Shown: one piece after another, positions 43,629 to 53,279 of the stretch
Layout: the number at the start of each line of letters is the position of its first letter
Position numbering within the stretch: the stretch's first letter is position 1
Assembly: GCA_002503285.1 (NCBI GenBank)
Contig: DARI01000008.1
Span: 1-64,000 of the forward strand
DNA from: Euryarchaeota archaeon UBA557
GTDB taxonomy: Archaea; Thermoplasmatota; Poseidoniia; Poseidoniales; Thalassarchaeaceae
Reading direction: 5' to 3'
DNA length: 64,000 nucleotides
Notes under the pieces: generated by a model
Seen by the model: only the letters and a program-made list of their open reading frames with translations
What the model was told of the DNA's origin: nothing
Database searches by the model: none
Program-made: the position numbers and the translations under genes

Positions 43629-45209
43629 ATGCATTGGGCCCATCACACTGCTCAGAAACTGAGTGAAAATAATACATCACAAGTTTGTGCGTCTGGAATT
43701 ACTCCGTCTGGAGATTTTCATATCGGACACATAAGAGAAATATTAACAGCGGAAATGATTCATCGTGCATGCCTCGATATAGGACTTGAATCAAAATATA
43801 TTTTTATCGTAGATTCAATGGATCCTCTGAGAAGGGTATATGATTTCTTATCTCCAAGCTATGAAAAATATATCGGTACACCATTGGCCTATATTCCTGC
43901 CCCAGATAAAAATGGAGAACCGAGTAAAAATGGAAAAAGTTATTCAGAATACTTCCTTAATCCATTTTTAGAATCATTAAAAAAAATAGGAGTATTTCCT
44001 GAAGTCATAATGAATCACCAAGTATATGCAGATGGGAGATTTGCAGAAAAGATAGATGCTGCAATAATAAAAAAAGAACACATAAGAGAGATAATTGAAA
44101 ATATTTCAGGCAGAGAACTCCCAAATGATTGGTTTCCCTATAGCCCAATTGGCTCAGATGGCAGTATGGACGGAGTAAAGGTTACTGGATATGAAAAACC
44201 ATATGTTTACTGGACAGATAGATTAGGAATTGAGGGGAAATCAAATATCACGAAGGCGGAAGGAAAATTACCTTGGAGGATTGATTGGGCTGCTCGTTGG
44301 GGTATACATGCAATAACTTCTGAACCTGCTGGTAAAGATCACGGTTCGTCTGGAGGAAGTTATGACACCGGGATACCGATCTGTAGATTATTAGGTAGTG
44401 AGCCACCAAAAAAGATGGTGTATGAATGGATTCAATTGAAGGGCATGGGGCCAATGTCAAGCTCAAAAGGAGTAACAATAGGCCCAGTTGAAGCATTAAA
44501 TTTAGTTCCTCCACAAATATTAAGATATGTTATTGCTAGAAGTAAAGTAAATCGACATATTGATTTTGATACTGGCGCCACATTATTTGAAACAGCAGAT
44601 GAATATGAAAGATTATTGTCTGAAACGACTACAGATGAAATTGATGGAATGACTAGAAGGCAAAAAATAGCAAAGGAAACCAATATTGGTGCCTTGAATC
44701 TTAGTCAACTAAATAGAGGAGAAAATCCTCAAGAATCATTTGGAGGAGTATCTTTTAGGCATCTATCGTTGCTTGCTCAGATAAAAAGTAAAGATGAGGA
44801 TGTTTGGAAATCATTGAACAATAGCGGACATATTGACAATAATCCAAATAAAATATTGATTGAAAGATTAGAACGTATGAGAAATTGGATAGATGGCCCT
44901 CATTTTCCTGAAAATTCTAAGATAGTGATTCATAAAACTATAACAGAAGAAGCTGTTGAAAATATAAATTCAAATCAAATAGAATTCATAGTATTATTTA
45001 GGAAAAAAATAACTGATTGCGCGTGGAATGAAAAGGAAATAGGTAATCTGATAAGGAGTATTTCTAAAAAATCTGGAATTAGTGCCAAGGAATGTTATGC
45101 ATCACTCTATTGGTTAATGTTGGGAAAGCATAACGGGCCAAGAATTGCATCAATAATATCTGAAGTCGGAATAGACCATATGATATCATTAATAGATTCA
45201 TCATTTTAA
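43629..45209 (+). CDS. lysS: Lysyl-tRNA synthetase, class I
   Basis: 526 residues, the archaeal class I enzyme rather than the usual bacterial class II. The HIGH motif is in SGDFHIGHIREI (about residues 29-40) and the KMSKS counterpart is GPMSSSKGVTIG (about 277-288). DSMDPLRRVYDFL is a class I LysRS-specific stretch. The C-terminal alpha-helical anticodon-binding region ends SIISEVGIDHMISLI. The start is ATG at 43629. It converges with carB, with a 27-base gap holding an inverted repeat. Confidence 0.96.
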   Translation: MHWAHHTAQKLSENNTSQVCASGITPSGDFHIGHIREILTAEMIHRACLDIGLESKYIFIVDSMDPLRRVYDFLSPSYEKYIGTPLAYIPAPDKNGEPSKNGKSYSEYFLNPFLESLKKIGVFPEVIMNHQVYADGRFAEKIDAAIIKKEHIREIIENISGRELPNDWFPYSPIGSDGSMDGVKVTGYEKPYVYWTDRLGIEGKSNITKAEGKLPWRIDWAARWGIHAITSEPAGKDHGSSGGSYDTGIPICRLLGSEPPKKMVYEWIQLKGMGPMSSSKGVTIGPVEALNLVPPQILRYVIARSKVNRHIDFDTGATLFETADEYERLLSETTTDEIDGMTRRQKIAKETNIGALNLSQLNRGENPQESFGGVSFRHLSLLAQIKSKDEDVWKSLNNSGHIDNNPNKILIERLERMRNWIDGPHFPENSKIVIHKTITEEAVENINSNQIEFIVLFRKKITDCAWNEKEIGNLIRSISKKSGISAKECYASLYWLMLGKHNGPRIASIISEVGIDHMISLIDSSF

Positions 45210-45238
45210 ATTCTTTTTAGTATTTATAATCAAGAATT
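45209..45238. terminator. Inverted repeat between convergent lysS and carB
   Basis: AATTCTT (45209-45215) and AAGAATT (45232-45238) form a seven-base inverted repeat with a T-rich loop, lying between the two convergent stop codons. It could act as a bidirectional transcription end. It is AT-only in part and may be chance. Confidence 0.3.
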
Positions 45239-48200
45239 ATATCACAATCTTTCCTAATGGTGATATATCTAACAATCTTGGTTCAGGAATTCCATTCTGG
45301 GCTTCAAGAATGGCTTCAACTTCCATTTTAGCACCTGCCATAGTAGTGACAAATGGAATATTGAGTTCTACTGCTAACCTCCTCATCATATTACCATCTA
45401 AAACAGCACCACCAGTAGAACTAGGAGTATTTATTATGAGATGAATTTTACCTTGCCTCATTAAATCTAGTGCATCTGGAGATTTTCTTTCTGATATCCT
45501 ATAGCATGTAGTAACATCTAATTTTCCAGAATCTCTTAGAATATTTGATGTTCCACTTGTTGCGAATAAATTAAATCCTATTTTCTGTAATTCTTTTGCT
45601 TGATTTATGACTTCAAATTTATCCTTATCTTTGACAGTGATATAAACTCCTCCATGTATTGGGACAGGTAACTCCGTAGCCAATCTAGCCTTTAGATATG
45701 CAGCGGATGCTCTGACATGTGAACCCATTACCTCTCCTGTTGATTTCATTTCTGGCCCTGGTGCAGGATCTAATCCTCTTAATTTTATGAATGGAAAAAC
45801 AGGGGCTTTGACACATACTATATCTTTTTGAGGTAAAGGAATTGGTAAATCTTTGATTTTATCTCCTAATGCTATTCTTGCAGCAATTCTGGCTAAAGGT
45901 ATCCCTGTTGATTTGGCGACGAATGGGAATGTTCGAGAACCTCTTGGATTAACCTCTAAAACATATAGAATCTCTTCACATATAGCAAATTGAATATTAT
46001 AACAGCCTATAATTCCTAATTTTAAACCAATTATTCTTGTCCATTCCTCCACTTGGGAAATTATTTTTGTAGATATATTTTGAGGTGGAATAAAGCAAGT
46101 AGAGTCACCGGAATGTATTCCCGCTTCTTCCAAATGTTCCATTATTGCTCCGATTAAAACCTCGTTACCGTCGCAAACTGCATCGACATCTAATTCAACT
46201 GCATCTCCTAAATAATCATCAATTAATAATGGACGATCTCTAGCTATATACGCTTCTTTCATATATGTCTCCAATTGTTCATCAGATGACAAGATTTCCA
46301 TGCCCCTTCCACCTAAAACATATGATGGCCTAATTAAAACCGGATATCCAATATTTGAAACACAATTATATACTTCTTTTGGGGATGTTGCCGTCATACC
46401 ATTTGGCATCCTTAAATCATTTCTTGATGCAAATTTTTCGAAAAGATCTCTATCACTAGCTTCATCAATGGCTGAGGGAGGAGTTCCTTGAATGATAGTA
46501 TTAAGTCCAAATTTTCTTAAATGATTTAAATTTTCTGATAATGGTAATGCTAAATTTATAGCAGTTTGCCCACCAAATTGTAATAATATCCCATCGGCAG
46601 ATTCCCTTAATAATATTTCAGAGACTGATTCTAATGATAATGGATCAAAATACAATCTATCGCTAGTATCAAAATCGGTAGATACTGTCTCAGGATTATT
46701 ATTTATTATTATCGCCTCATGCCCTAAATCTTGAATCGCTCCTGCTGCATGTACGCATGCGTAATCAAATTCTATTCCTTGCCCTATTCTGATTGGCCCT
46801 GATCCAACTACAACAATTCTCTTTTTACCACTATTTTTATCAATTGGCGTCTGATCTATGCCAATTTTTGTATTACCTCCTTCATAAGTAGAATAATAAT
46901 ATGGTGTAACTGCTGCAAATTCTGCTGCACATGAGTCTACCATCCTATATTTAGGATGCAACCCTAACTCATGCCTTCGGGATGTTACGGCAAATTCACC
47001 ATCTCCAACAGGAATTTTAGATATTCCTCCATCGGGGAAACCTGAAAGTGCATCTGCAATATGTATATCAGAAAATCCTTGACCTTTCCAATTTCTTAAT
47101 TCTGATTCTGGGATTAAAGATGGCTTTAGGCCCATCTCTCCTGAAGCTCTAATTTGTAGTTCCGTAGATGCCATGCTTTCGAATCTATGTAGAAACCAAC
47201 GAGTTATGCCTCCGGTTAAATCTCTCACATCCTCAACATTATAGCCTCGACGAAATGCTTCAAAAATTGCAGTTATCCTTCTGTCAGTTGGGACTCTTAG
47301 CCAATCTTCTAATATAGCCGTAGACAATGGTTGGTTTTCACTATCTGCGTCACCATCCGACGATTCATTATTAGTTAGTGGTCTAGGATAAGGTCTACCA
47401 TATTCTAAACTAGACCATGCTTTTAGGCACGCTTCTTCAAAAGTACGCCCTATTGCCATAACTTCACCAGTAGATTTCATAGATGTTCCAATAGTTCTAT
47501 CTGCAGTTCTAAATTTATCAAATGGCCATCTTGGAATTTTAACTACGCAATAGTCCAATGTTGGCTCAAAAGCGGCAGTAGTACCTTCTCCAGTTATTGG
47601 ATTTGGCAATTCATCCAAAGTATATCCAACAGCAATTAATGCTGCCATTCGAGCAATTGGATATCCAGTGGCTTTTGATGCTAATGCAGAAGATCGCGAG
47701 ACTCGTGGATTAACTTCTATGACGCGGAAATCTCCACTAGATTGGTCAAATGCAAATTGAACATTACAACCACCTTTGATATTTAATCGTCTGATTAATT
47801 TAAGGGCCGCATCTCTAAGCATTTGATGATCCTGATCGGAAAGTGTTTGCTGTGGAGCGACTACAATAGATTCACCAGTGTGGACGCCCATTGGATCAAG
47901 ATTTTCCATGGTGCACACAATAATTGCATTATCAGAATCGTCCCTCATAACTTCGTATTCATGCTCTTGCCATCCAAGAATACTTTCTTCAACTAGAACC
48001 TGTCCAATTGCGGAATGAAGAATTCCTTGACTTGCAATTTCTACTAATTGCCCTGTATTGAATGCAGTTCCTCCACCCAAGCCACCCAGTGTAAATGCAG
48101 GCCTTATCAATAGTGGGAATCCTCCTAGTTTATTTGATGCGGACAAAACTTCTTCTATAGTGGAACATGCTATGCCTTTGCAAACAGGCAAACCTATTTC

Positions 48201-48611
48201 TTCACATGTCTTCTTAAATAAATCTCTGTCTTCTGCTTCATCAATAGAAACTAAATCACAACCGATCAATTCAACGCCTAGTTGATCTAAAGATCCATCA
48301 TGTGCCAATGCTGATGCTAGATTTAATGCTGTTTGCCCACCCATTCCTGCTAGTAATGCATCAGGTTTTTCAATCTCTAAAATTCTTTTGACTACTTCGG
48401 GCAATAAAGGTTCAATATAAATTTTATCTGCCATTTCAGGATCATTTTGAATTGTTGCTGGATTAGAATTTATTATTACAATTTCATATCCATCATCTCT
48501 CAAAGCGCGACATGCTTGAGAACCGGAGAAGTCAAATTCTGCAGCTTGCCCTATCCGAATGGGGCCACTACCAAGGATGGCAATTTTCTTGATATCGTTT
48601 CTTCTAGGCAT
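45237..48611 (-). CDS. carB: Carbamoyl-phosphate synthase large subunit
   Basis: 1124 residues with two homologous ATP-grasp halves, each opening with a GSGPIRIGQ-type loop (LGSGPIRIGQAAEFD at residue 13; VVGSGPIRIGQGIEFD near 600). The first half (GGLGGGTAFNTGQL, EVNPRVSRSSALASKATG) forms carboxyphosphate; the second (GGRGMEIL, EVNPRGSRTFPFVAKSTG) phosphorylates carbamate. The C-terminal domain (about 990-1124) is the regulatory MGS-like fold. Carbamoyl phosphate feeds pyrimidine and arginine synthesis. The start overlaps the carA stop by one base (TAATG). The complex needs ammonia from CarA. Confidence 0.97.
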   Translation of the reverse strand: MPRRNDIKKIAILGSGPIRIGQAAEFDFSGSQACRALRDDGYEIVIINSNPATIQNDPEMADKIYIEPLLPEVVKRILEIEKPDALLAGMGGQTALNLASALAHDGSLDQLGVELIGCDLVSIDEAEDRDLFKKTCEEIGLPVCKGIACSTIEEVLSASNKLGGFPLLIRPAFTLGGLGGGTAFNTGQLVEIASQGILHSAIGQVLVEESILGWQEHEYEVMRDDSDNAIIVCTMENLDPMGVHTGESIVVAPQQTLSDQDHQMLRDAALKLIRRLNIKGGCNVQFAFDQSSGDFRVIEVNPRVSRSSALASKATGYPIARMAALIAVGYTLDELPNPITGEGTTAAFEPTLDYCVVKIPRWPFDKFRTADRTIGTSMKSTGEVMAIGRTFEEACLKAWSSLEYGRPYPRPLTNNESSDGDADSENQPLSTAILEDWLRVPTDRRITAIFEAFRRGYNVEDVRDLTGGITRWFLHRFESMASTELQIRASGEMGLKPSLIPESELRNWKGQGFSDIHIADALSGFPDGGISKIPVGDGEFAVTSRRHELGLHPKYRMVDSCAAEFAAVTPYYYSTYEGGNTKIGIDQTPIDKNSGKKRIVVVGSGPIRIGQGIEFDYACVHAAGAIQDLGHEAIIINNNPETVSTDFDTSDRLYFDPLSLESVSEILLRESADGILLQFGGQTAINLALPLSENLNHLRKFGLNTIIQGTPPSAIDEASDRDLFEKFASRNDLRMPNGMTATSPKEVYNCVSNIGYPVLIRPSYVLGGRGMEILSSDEQLETYMKEAYIARDRPLLIDDYLGDAVELDVDAVCDGNEVLIGAIMEHLEEAGIHSGDSTCFIPPQNISTKIISQVEEWTRIIGLKLGIIGCYNIQFAICEEILYVLEVNPRGSRTFPFVAKSTGIPLARIAARIALGDKIKDLPIPLPQKDIVCVKAPVFPFIKLRGLDPAPGPEMKSTGEVMGSHVRASAAYLKARLATELPVPIHGGVYITVKDKDKFEVINQAKELQKIGFNLFATSGTSNILRDSGKLDVTTCYRISERKSPDALDLMRQGKIHLIINTPSSTGGAVLDGNMMRRLAVELNIPFVTTMAGAKMEVEAILEAQNGIPEPRLLDISPLGKIVI

Positions 48612-49969
48612 TAAACCTCACTTCCGTCAATAATTATGTTCGAATTTAGAAATAATTGAACCATGTCTGAAAACCTATTGAATAATGGAGATGCATCATG
48701 AGGCCCTGGGCAAGCTTCAGGATGAAATTGGACCGTAAATACTGGTTTACCAATCAAATCTAACCCCTCTACTGTTTGATCATTAGCATTAATATGACGG
48801 ACCTTAAAATCTGCTCCGAGAGTGTTATTTGATGCCTCAGAATGCACCCCTGATGGATGAGGACCTATCATACCTTTATTGGGATCTTCAACTGCATATC
48901 CATGATTCTGACTAGTGATATGTACTTTCCCTGTTTCTAAATCTATAACTGGTTGATTAACTCCTCTATGCCCGTATCGTAATTTATATGTCCTTAATCC
49001 GGCAGCAAGGCCCATTAATTGATGCCCAAGACATATTCCCATAACTGGAATATCAGCCTTAACTGCAGATGACAAGGTATTACGTGCTATTTTAGCATCT
49101 CCAAAATGTGCAGGATCTCCTGGGCCATTTGATGCAAATATGGCATCTGGATTCCATTCCTCAATTATTTTATTAAATTTGGTTGAAGCTGGGCACAAGA
49201 CGACTTCAAATCTTCCACATAATTCTCGAAGAATATTATATTTTATTCCACAATCGATAACTACCAATCTAGGCAGTTTATCTCCATCAATATTTTTAAC
49301 ACCTGGATTTAAAATTATGGATTCCTGACAAGTTACAGATGCGACCAAGTCCTCTGTATCGGGATGTACCATTTTATTTATCCTATCTTTTACTTCATTT
49401 TCTTTATCAATTGGGCCGAATGCACACAATAGTGTCCCAAATTCTCTAACCTTTTTTGTTAATGAGCGTGTATCTATGCCTTCAATTCCTGGAACTTGGT
49501 GAGCAAAAAGAAAATCATGTATGCTCCCAATACTATTCCTATGATCTGGAATTTTCATAGCTTGCCGACATATAATACCCCTTGGGTGAACCCTAGAGGA
49601 TTCTGATATGCCAGGAATTATGCCATAATTTCCTAATAACGGCCAGGTAAATGTCAAAATTTGGCCTGCAAATGATGGATCAGTCATACTTTCTTGATAT
49701 CCGGACATTGCAGTATTGAAAACTAGTTCACCCTCAGTAATGCTTTCAAAGCCAAATAAAATTCCTTCATACCTCGACCCATCGGCCAAAATAAGAACGC
49801 CTTTTGAACCTGAAGGTTGTTGCCGTGAATCATGATCGGACAATAAATCAGTAGCTTCAGGAAAGATAGGAGGGGATTTTACATCTATTCCAGAAGCACC
49901 GGGGCAGAAGCCTCGCGTAATTTCCGTGTCTGACATCAGTATTGCTGCCAAACTACGACTATTAATCAT
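48611..49969 (-). CDS. carA: Carbamoyl-phosphate synthase small subunit
   Basis: 452 residues. Glutaminase subunit supplying ammonia to CarB. The conserved core begins at GVLILADGSRYEGILFG, with the catalytic Cys in MGICLGHQLMGLAAG (about residue 320) and the His-Glu pair in VQFHPEACPGPHD (about 420). About 55 residues precede the core (MINSRSLAAILMSDTEITRGF), longer than usual; the second in-frame ATG lies at 49936 and no later start precedes the core. The gene runs into carB with a one-base overlap, so the subunits are coupled. Confidence 0.95.
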   Translation of the reverse strand: MINSRSLAAILMSDTEITRGFCPGASGIDVKSPPIFPEATDLLSDHDSRQQPSGSKGVLILADGSRYEGILFGFESITEGELVFNTAMSGYQESMTDPSFAGQILTFTWPLLGNYGIIPGISESSRVHPRGIICRQAMKIPDHRNSIGSIHDFLFAHQVPGIEGIDTRSLTKKVREFGTLLCAFGPIDKENEVKDRINKMVHPDTEDLVASVTCQESIILNPGVKNIDGDKLPRLVVIDCGIKYNILRELCGRFEVVLCPASTKFNKIIEEWNPDAIFASNGPGDPAHFGDAKIARNTLSSAVKADIPVMGICLGHQLMGLAAGLRTYKLRYGHRGVNQPVIDLETGKVHITSQNHGYAVEDPNKGMIGPHPSGVHSEASNNTLGADFKVRHINANDQTVEGLDLIGKPVFTVQFHPEACPGPHDASPLFNRFSDMVQLFLNSNIIIDGSEV

Positions 49970-50006
49970 TGAGAATAATATGAATAAAAAGCAGCATTAG
50001 ATATGA

Positions 50007-50567
50007 TTATTCTTCTTCTAATGTCAATATATTTTTCCCTCTTTTGGTTGGCACTACTTTAATTTCCCCTCCAGAAAATTTATTATTTAATGAGTCGATA
50101 TCAACATAATTATTAAGAAAAATTGCTAATGCTGCTACTTCGGAATGTGGTTGATTTCCTATTGAAACATTATAATCTGCTAATCCATAAACTTCTCCTG
50201 GAACTTTGGTACCTCCAACAACTATCAATATTGACTCATCAAAAGGAAGTTTTTTCAATATTTCTTCCATCTTTTCTCCGTACATTGTCAAATGAACTAT
50301 TAATGTATTTTTATCTTTTGCAGTTTTACGAAGTAAGCGTAGTGGCTTAGATTCGTAACGGCAAATAAATTCCCCTCCAAAGCGGTTTGAGACTGAGTTC
50401 CAAGTTAGAAGAGGAGAGGGGTCTTCATCTCCTGATAGTATTATTTCATCCGCACCAAATGCTCTAGCCGTAAGCCCTAGATGAGAAGTTATTCGCTTAT
50501 CTCTCTCTCGTCTGTGCCCCAGTCTAAGTACTGATATTGAAGTATTCATATTTTCCGATCTTCCCAT
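50007..50567 (-). CDS. tRNA (cytidine-56 2'-O)-methyltransferase, SPOUT
   Basis: 186 residues. The archaeal enzyme (aTrm56) methylates the ribose of C56 in the T-loop of tRNA. The family N-terminus VLRLGHRRERDKRITSHLGLTARAFGA is complete, and the SPOUT knot region VVGGTKVPGEVYGLADYNVSIGNQPHSEVAALAI is at about residues 115-150. Its ATG at 50567 overlaps the stop of the upstream membrane-protein gene by one base (TAATG); an alternative ATG is at 50549. The family is nearly archaea-specific, supporting the host assignment. Confidence 0.92.
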   Translation of the reverse strand: MGRSENMNTSISVLRLGHRRERDKRITSHLGLTARAFGADEIILSGDEDPSPLLTWNSVSNRFGGEFICRYESKPLRLLRKTAKDKNTLIVHLTMYGEKMEEILKKLPFDESILIVVGGTKVPGEVYGLADYNVSIGNQPHSEVAALAIFLNNYVDIDSLNNKFSGGEIKVVPTKRGKNILTLEEE

Positions 50568-51214
50568 TAGTATGAATTTTCTTCTTCATTAGGGCCCGTA
50601 TTATCCTCATAATTATTTTTAGACAAAACATCGATACCCATGTTTACCATACTTGAACTGACCCATTGAAGTAATAGTGCATCAAAGAAAAACTTAGAGG
50701 AAAGGAAAATCATAGTTGCAAGGCCAAAGAGACGTCCAGAAGCAAAAATTGCAGATTCGGCACCCAATACTTCAAAATTTAATATCAGAGGTTCAAGGAT
50801 ATAAAAAATTCCAAGTACAATCAATAATCCACCCAAATTAGAAATTGTTGCATTCCCCTTTTCCCTTCCCAATATCATGACTAAAGTAGCCATGAATATT
50901 ATTATTGCAACTACAATGCTTAAAGTTTCAAATTCAAATTGACCAATCATGGAAACAGGGATATTAGAATCATTAACTTGATCGCCACCTTTTTTTATAG
51001 AAATCCACCAGAATAATAGACTAGTCATCAAAAGTGCCCCGGAAGCCAGTCCTCTTTGGTTAATCATTTCCTTTACATGATGAGAATCTTTTGGCTTTAA
51101 CCTCTGAATTATTGAATCCATAATAAATAATGTCTCGTTATCAGGAGAATTACTACGGTCACCTCCAATTTGATTCTGCAAGACTTCATCGTCGATGTCC
51201 TCTCCGAATGCCAT
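50567..51214 (-). CDS. Four-helix membrane protein of unknown function
   Basis: 215 residues. An acidic N-terminus (MAFGEDIDDEVLQNQIGG) and an amphipathic stretch precede about four membrane helices: ALLMTSLLFWWISI, LSIVVAIIIFMATLVMIL, LGGLLIVLGIFYILEPLIL and LFGLATMIFLSSKFFFDALL. The tail is acidic (NNYEDNTGPNEEENSY). No motif suggests transport or catalysis. Its stop overlaps the start of the tRNA methyltransferase by one base, so they are translated together. It diverges from folP, with starts 54 bases apart. Confidence 0.65.
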   Translation of the reverse strand: MAFGEDIDDEVLQNQIGGDRSNSPDNETLFIMDSIIQRLKPKDSHHVKEMINQRGLASGALLMTSLLFWWISIKKGGDQVNDSNIPVSMIGQFEFETLSIVVAIIIFMATLVMILGREKGNATISNLGGLLIVLGIFYILEPLILNFEVLGAESAIFASGRLFGLATMIFLSSKFFFDALLLQWVSSSMVNMGIDVLSKNNYEDNTGPNEEENSY

Positions 51215-51268
51215 ATACGTCTTGTCTCTCCGTCACATCATAAAGGATACGCAGAATGGGGGTACAAT

Positions 51269-52102
51269 ATGGCTGAGTGGCGACCTATTACGAAAAGCCG
51301 AAAAAATGGATTTCCAAGAATAATGGGCATCATAAATGTGACTCCTGATTCGTTTTTTAAAAATTCTCGACTTAATAATATTGATTTAATTGTAGAAAGG
51401 GCAATACACATGGTCGATAATGGTGCAGATTGGATAGATATAGGTGGAGAATCTACTAGGCCAGGGGCAGGATTTGTATCTCCTGAAAAAGAATTACTTA
51501 GAATTTCTAAAGCAATTGAATATGTTCGGGATGCATTACCTGATATTGGGATTTCAATAGATACTCGGAAGTCAGTAGTTGCAAAAGAGGCGATTATAAA
51601 TGGTGCCGACATGATAAATGATGTTTCTGGATTATCAGATTCAGAAATGAAGAGTATCGTCTTGGAGAATAAGTGCCCCATCTGTATTATGCATATGAAG
51701 GGTTTACCAAGAGATATGCAAAATAATCCAAGTTATAAAAATGTAATTAAAGATGTAAATTATTTCCTTGAAAGTAAAAATAGAGAGTTAACGGAATTTG
51801 GAATCGATTCAAAATACATAATTAATGATCCAGGAATAGGTTTTGGTAAATTACTTGAGCATAATCTTCAACTTCTATCAGCAGGAAGAGAAATATTACC
51901 AAATAATGATATTTCATTAATGTGGGGAGTCAGTAGAAAGAAATTATTTGCAGATCTTTTAGGAAGAGATGAAAATATAGACAGACTCGCAGGCACATTA
52001 GGAGTTGCAGCAATGGCACCATCAAAAGAAGTAGATATAATCAGAGTTCACGATGTTGCAGAGCATAATGACCTATATCTCGCAATGGGAGCAATTAAGT
52101 GA
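51269..52102 (+). CDS. folP: Dihydropteroate synthase
   Basis: About 277 residues, a TIM-barrel enzyme condensing hydroxymethyldihydropterin pyrophosphate with p-aminobenzoate. Motifs are MGIINVTPDSFF (about residue 18), WIDIGGESTRPGAG (about 55-68), the ISIDTRKSVVAKEAI strand, INDVSGL, ICIMHMKG and the late NDPGIGFGKLLEHNL. The start ATG at 51269 (MAEWRPITKSRKNG) is preferred over the upstream frame at 51170. It begins a four-gene plus-strand run with TraB, YeiH-like and TauE-like genes. Archaea with bacterial folP are limited, so this is likely acquired. Confidence 0.94.
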   Translation: MAEWRPITKSRKNGFPRIMGIINVTPDSFFKNSRLNNIDLIVERAIHMVDNGADWIDIGGESTRPGAGFVSPEKELLRISKAIEYVRDALPDIGISIDTRKSVVAKEAIINGADMINDVSGLSDSEMKSIVLENKCPICIMHMKGLPRDMQNNPSYKNVIKDVNYFLESKNRELTEFGIDSKYIINDPGIGFGKLLEHNLQLLSAGREILPNNDISLMWGVSRKKLFADLLGRDENIDRLAGTLGVAAMAPSKEVDIIRVHDVAEHNDLYLAMGAIK

Positions 52103-52106
52103 TATT

Positions 52107-53279
52107 ATGGCCGAAAATTTACCTAGTGATGTTCATGAAATTGATCATAATCTAAGAATAATTGGAACTGCACACATTAGTAAGAAGTCGATTGCGACTG
52201 TAGAATTACAAATTAAAGAGTGGGTTCCCGACATAGTTGCTGTAGAATTGTGCAAATCAAGATTGAAATCACTTAAAGAGCCTGATTCATTAGAATCGGA
52301 GACTTTGCTTAAAATCATTAATGATGGTAAGGCCCCAATGGTATTGTTGCAATCTGCTTTGTCGGCAGAGCAGAGAAGAATGGGGTTAACTACTGGTGAA
52401 AAGCCAGGAGCAGAATTATTGGCAGCCGTTAAGGCATCAGAAGATAACGATATTCCAATTGAGTTGATTGATAGAGATGTAATAATAACTTTAAGAAGAG
52501 CATGGGCAAAAATGAAATTTGTTGAAAAATGTAAAGTAATGTATGCAATGCTTTGGTCAGAAGATGATGATGATTTAGAAATAGATGACCTACTGGAAGA
52601 TTCCGACATGCTAAGCAATATGCTCGAAGAGGCACGCAATATAGCCCCAGGAGCTGGAATTGCTTTGATTGATGAGAGAGACATATATTTATCGGAACGT
52701 ATTCGGCAAATAAGGAGCAAAGGGAAAATTCTGGCTGTCGTTGGTGCAGGACATGTTGAAGGAATTAAAAAGAATTTGACAAACTCCGATAATAATTCAA
52801 GTTCAATTTTAAATGAATTAAATGAAATTCCGAATAAATCGAAATTACCTAAATTAATTATGATGATTGTTCCTTTAATTATTTTTTCTGCAATAGGTTG
52901 GTTGGCCTATAAAGGAGAATTTACCGCAGTATTAGAAGTTGCTAAAACTTGGATTCTATTGAATATGATCTTTGCAGGTTTAGGAATAATCTTAGCAAGG
53001 GGGCACCCAATTTCAGTGATTGTGGGGGCAATTGCTTCACCAATAACTTCCTTAAATCCGACAATAGCTGCAGGATGGTTTGCAGGATATACGCAGTTCA
53101 AGATGGCACCACCTACGGGTAGAGACGCTAAAGAGTTTTTAATAATGGATAAAGTTTCAGTATTTTGGAAAAATAACGTTGGAAAGGTGCTTTTGGTTAC
53201 TGTTTTCGGCAATATTGGTTCCTCAATTGGTGCATGGCTTGGTGCTGCAGGGATAGTGAGCCTAGTTCTTGGAATATGA
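52107..53279 (+). CDS. TraB-family membrane protein
   Basis: 390 residues. The N-terminal TraB domain has LRIIGTAHISKKS (GTAHxS motif, about residues 12-24), PDIVAVELCKSRLKSL (about 38-53) and the late ILAVVGAGHVEGI (about 208-220). A polar linker and about four membrane helices follow from residue 250 (LIMMIVPLIIFSAIGWLAY, ILLNMIFAGLGIILA, AIASPITSLNPTIAAG, GSSIGAWLGAAGIVSLVL). TraB homologues are related to a pheromone-inhibiting protein and to TIKI proteases; their archaeal role is unknown. ATG at 52107 follows folP by four bases. The stop overlaps the next ATG (ATGA). Confidence 0.88.
   Translation: MAENLPSDVHEIDHNLRIIGTAHISKKSIATVELQIKEWVPDIVAVELCKSRLKSLKEPDSLESETLLKIINDGKAPMVLLQSALSAEQRRMGLTTGEKPGAELLAAVKASEDNDIPIELIDRDVIITLRRAWAKMKFVEKCKVMYAMLWSEDDDDLEIDDLLEDSDMLSNMLEEARNIAPGAGIALIDERDIYLSERIRQIRSKGKILAVVGAGHVEGIKKNLTNSDNNSSSILNELNEIPNKSKLPKLIMMIVPLIIFSAIGWLAYKGEFTAVLEVAKTWILLNMIFAGLGIILARGHPISVIVGAIASPITSLNPTIAAGWFAGYTQFKMAPPTGRDAKEFLIMDKVSVFWKNNVGKVLLVTVFGNIGSSIGAWLGAAGIVSLVLGI

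Noticed and set aside
52145..52720. A 191-residue Ser-rich minus-strand frame
   Set aside because: It lies opposite the TraB domain, which has conserved motifs.
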